Assembly (NCBI GenBank): GCA_004195305.1
Contig: SDWN01000353.1
Location: 1 to 6,758 of the forward strand
Source of the DNA: Neptunomonas sp.
GTDB taxonomy: Bacteria; Pseudomonadota; Gammaproteobacteria; Pseudomonadales; Balneatricaceae
Reading direction: 5' to 3'
Length of the DNA stretch: 6,758 nt
Below the pieces are notes generated by a model, which ran no database searches, had not been told where the DNA came from, and saw nothing but the letters and a program-made list of their open reading frames with translations. Position numbers and translations under genes: made by a program. Position 1 is the stretch's first letter, and every line of letters starts with the position of its first letter. Below, one piece after another: positions 5,668 to 6,758 of this stretch.

Positions 5668-6444
5668 ATGAGCGAAATGATTCTGGTTGAAAAACGCGGC
5701 CACACTGCGCTACTGACAATGAACAACCCACCGGCTAACACCTGGACCGAGGCGAGTCTGAAGGCGCTTAAGGCGACCGTCGAAGGCTTGAATGATGACA
5801 AAGATATCTATGCGCTGGTTATCACCGGGCAGGGCGAAAAATTCTTCTCCGCCGGTGCAGACTTGAATCTGTTTGCCGACGGTGACTTCGGTGTGGCGCG
5901 TAACATGTCTCGCGGCTTCGGTGAGGCGTTCGAGGCGCTGAGCCAGTTTCGCGGGGTCTCGATCGCAGCGATCAACGGTTTCGCCATGGGTGGTGGCCTG
6001 GAAGTGGCGCTGGCCTGCGACCTGCGGGTGGCGGAAGAGCAATCTCAGATGGCGCTGCCGGAAGCCAAGGTCGGCTTGCTGCCCTGTGCCGGTGGTACTC
6101 AGAACCTGCTTAATCTGACCAGCATGGCCTGGGCCAAGCGGCTGATTCTTTGCGGTGAGCGAATCAAGGCGGCCAAAGCGTTGGAGATCGGCCTGATCGA
6201 AGAACTGGTCCCCCAGGGTGGCGCGCTGGCGAAGGCGCTGGAGATGGCAGAGGCCGTTGCGCAGCAGAGCCCCTCTTCGGTAGCGGCCTGTAAAAAGCTG
6301 ATCCAGCTGGCGCATCAGCGTAATAACACCATCACACTGCCGACCGAACGCGAATTTTTTGTGGATCTGTTTCATACCGAAGATCAGAAAGAGGGCGTTA
6401 ACGCCTTTCTTGAAAAGCGTAAGCCCGAATGGAAAAACTGCTGA
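5668..6444 (+). CDS. Enoyl-CoA hydratase/isomerase (crotonase family), likely methacrylyl-CoA hydratase
   Basis: The protein has 258 residues, the standard length of a bacterial enoyl-CoA hydratase. The oxyanion-hole segment SAGADL (61-66) and the MGGGLEVALACDLR segment (107-120) are clear. Both hydratase glutamates are present: E112 (in GGGLE) and E132 (in PEAKVGLLPCAGGTQ), matching the Glu144/Glu164 pair of rat crotonase, so hydration is expected. In this operon the likely reaction is methacrylyl-CoA plus water to 3-hydroxyisobutyryl-CoA. This product choice rests on neighbours, since crotonases are broad. The start is supported by AAAGGA seven to eight bases upstream. The gene after it begins 24 bases downstream. 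Confidence 0.92.
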   Translation: MSEMILVEKRGHTALLTMNNPPANTWTEASLKALKATVEGLNDDKDIYALVITGQGEKFFSAGADLNLFADGDFGVARNMSRGFGEAFEALSQFRGVSIAAINGFAMGGGLEVALACDLRVAEEQSQMALPEAKVGLLPCAGGTQNLLNLTSMAWAKRLILCGERIKAAKALEIGLIEELVPQGGALAKALEMAEAVAQQSPSSVAACKKLIQLAHQRNNTITLPTEREFFVDLFHTEDQKEGVNAFLEKRKPEWKNC

Positions 6445-6468
6445 TAGCCGGTGATTAAGGAGAAACGA

Positions 6469-6739
6469 ATGAGCGCGGTTGTATTTACTGAACACCCCGC
6501 CGGCAACGGCAAAAAGATCATCCAGGCGACCCTTAACTCGGAGAAGAGCCTCAATGCGCTGACGCTGGAGATGATCCGGCTGCTGGCTCCCAAGCTGCCC
6601 GAGTGGCAGGCCGATCCCTCGGTCGCGGCGGTGATTCTCGATGGTGCCGGCGAGAAAGCCTTCTGCGCCGGAGGTGATATCGTCAACCTGTATAAGGGGA
6701 TGGTGGGCGAAACGGCGGTTAAAGAGGGAGAGCCTGGCT
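6469..6739 (+). CDS. 3-hydroxyisobutyryl-CoA hydrolase, N-terminal fragment (cut by contig end)
   Basis: About 90 codons are present before the sequence runs into adapter. The fragment begins MSAVVFTEHPAGNGKKIIQ and includes LNSEKSLNALTLEMI and GEKAFCAGGDIVNLYKGM. The latter is the crotonase-fold oxyanion segment in the form typical of 3-hydroxyisobutyryl-CoA hydrolases (C-A-G-G-D-I rather than S-A-G-A-D-L). The enzyme would release CoA and 3-hydroxyisobutyrate, lowering the reactive methacrylyl-CoA pool. The start has a strong AAGGAG (6457-6462) six bases before the ATG, 24 bases after the hydratase stop. The frame stays open through the last 19 bases, but those residues (from about S91) are adapter-derived and should not be counted. 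The rest of the gene, and probably an mmsB-type dehydrogenase, would follow. Confidence 0.85.
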
Positions 6740-6758
6740 CTGTCTCTTATACACATCT
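6740..6758. other. Untrimmed Nextera/Tn5 mosaic-end adapter (sequencing artefact)
   Basis: The last 19 bases read CTGTCTCTTATACACATCT, which is the complement of the Tn5 mosaic end AGATGTGTATAAGAGACAG used in Nextera tagmentation libraries. The match is exact and ends at the contig edge. It is a library adapter left in the assembly rather than a transposon in the genome. Genomic sequence ends at about 6739. On the minus strand the adapter creates a false start translating as MCIRDR, a peptide found at the head of many spurious database proteins. Confidence 0.97.

Noticed and set aside
5710..6756. Long minus-strand open frame (about 348 codons) opposite the hydratase and hydrolase genes
   Set aside because: Its start codon lies inside the Nextera adapter (MCIRDR), and the rest is antisense to well-supported genes.
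6740..6758. A genomic Tn5-like transposon end
   Set aside because: The match is to the engineered 19-bp mosaic end and stops exactly at the contig edge, with no adjoining IS50 sequence. A library adapter is the simpler explanation.

Overview
The window looks like the end of a chromosomal contig from a gammaproteobacterium, probably a marine or environmental Alteromonadales, Oceanospirillales or Pseudomonadales type. This rests on the protein families, the moderate-to-high GC coding sequence, standard Shine-Dalgarno sites, and the MmsR-like regulator sitting divergently next to mmsA. The genus cannot be fixed from the sequence alone.

Left part (1-1559, all genes on the minus strand). A DMT/EamA-type transporter runs off the left edge. 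It is preceded by a roughly 280-nt structured leader holding a strong sigma70-type promoter, a 40-codon ORF and an intrinsic terminator, an arrangement that suggests transcription attenuation. Upstream of it is a translationally coupled pair: a BdbC/DsbB-type quinone-linked thiol oxidoreductase and a membrane-anchored DsbA-like thioredoxin-fold protein with a CEAC active site.

Middle part (1560-2877). A 167-bp, almost fully self-complementary element with 19-bp terminal inverted repeats and no coding capacity lies between the dsb pair and an AraC-family regulator. It is best read as a MITE-like insertion. The regulator (mmsR-like, minus strand) is divergent from the catabolic operon and shares a 127-bp promoter region with it.

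Right part (2878-6758, plus strand). Four co-directional genes form a valine/isobutyrate degradation operon: mmsA, an isobutyryl-CoA dehydrogenase-type acyl-CoA dehydrogenase, an enoyl-CoA hydratase, and the start of a 3-hydroxyisobutyryl-CoA hydrolase. Together they would take isobutyryl-CoA to methacrylyl-CoA, 3-hydroxyisobutyryl-CoA and 3-hydroxyisobutyrate. After oxidation by an MmsB-type dehydrogenase, not seen here, MmsA would turn methylmalonate semialdehyde into propionyl-CoA. A terminator-like hairpin after mmsA may set it apart from the other genes in transcript level.

The last 19 bases are not biological. They match the Nextera/Tn5 mosaic-end adapter exactly, so the hydrolase gene is cut by an untrimmed read end. 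The most interesting biology is the MITE-like palindrome and the candidate attenuator leader; I found no clearly new multi-gene system.
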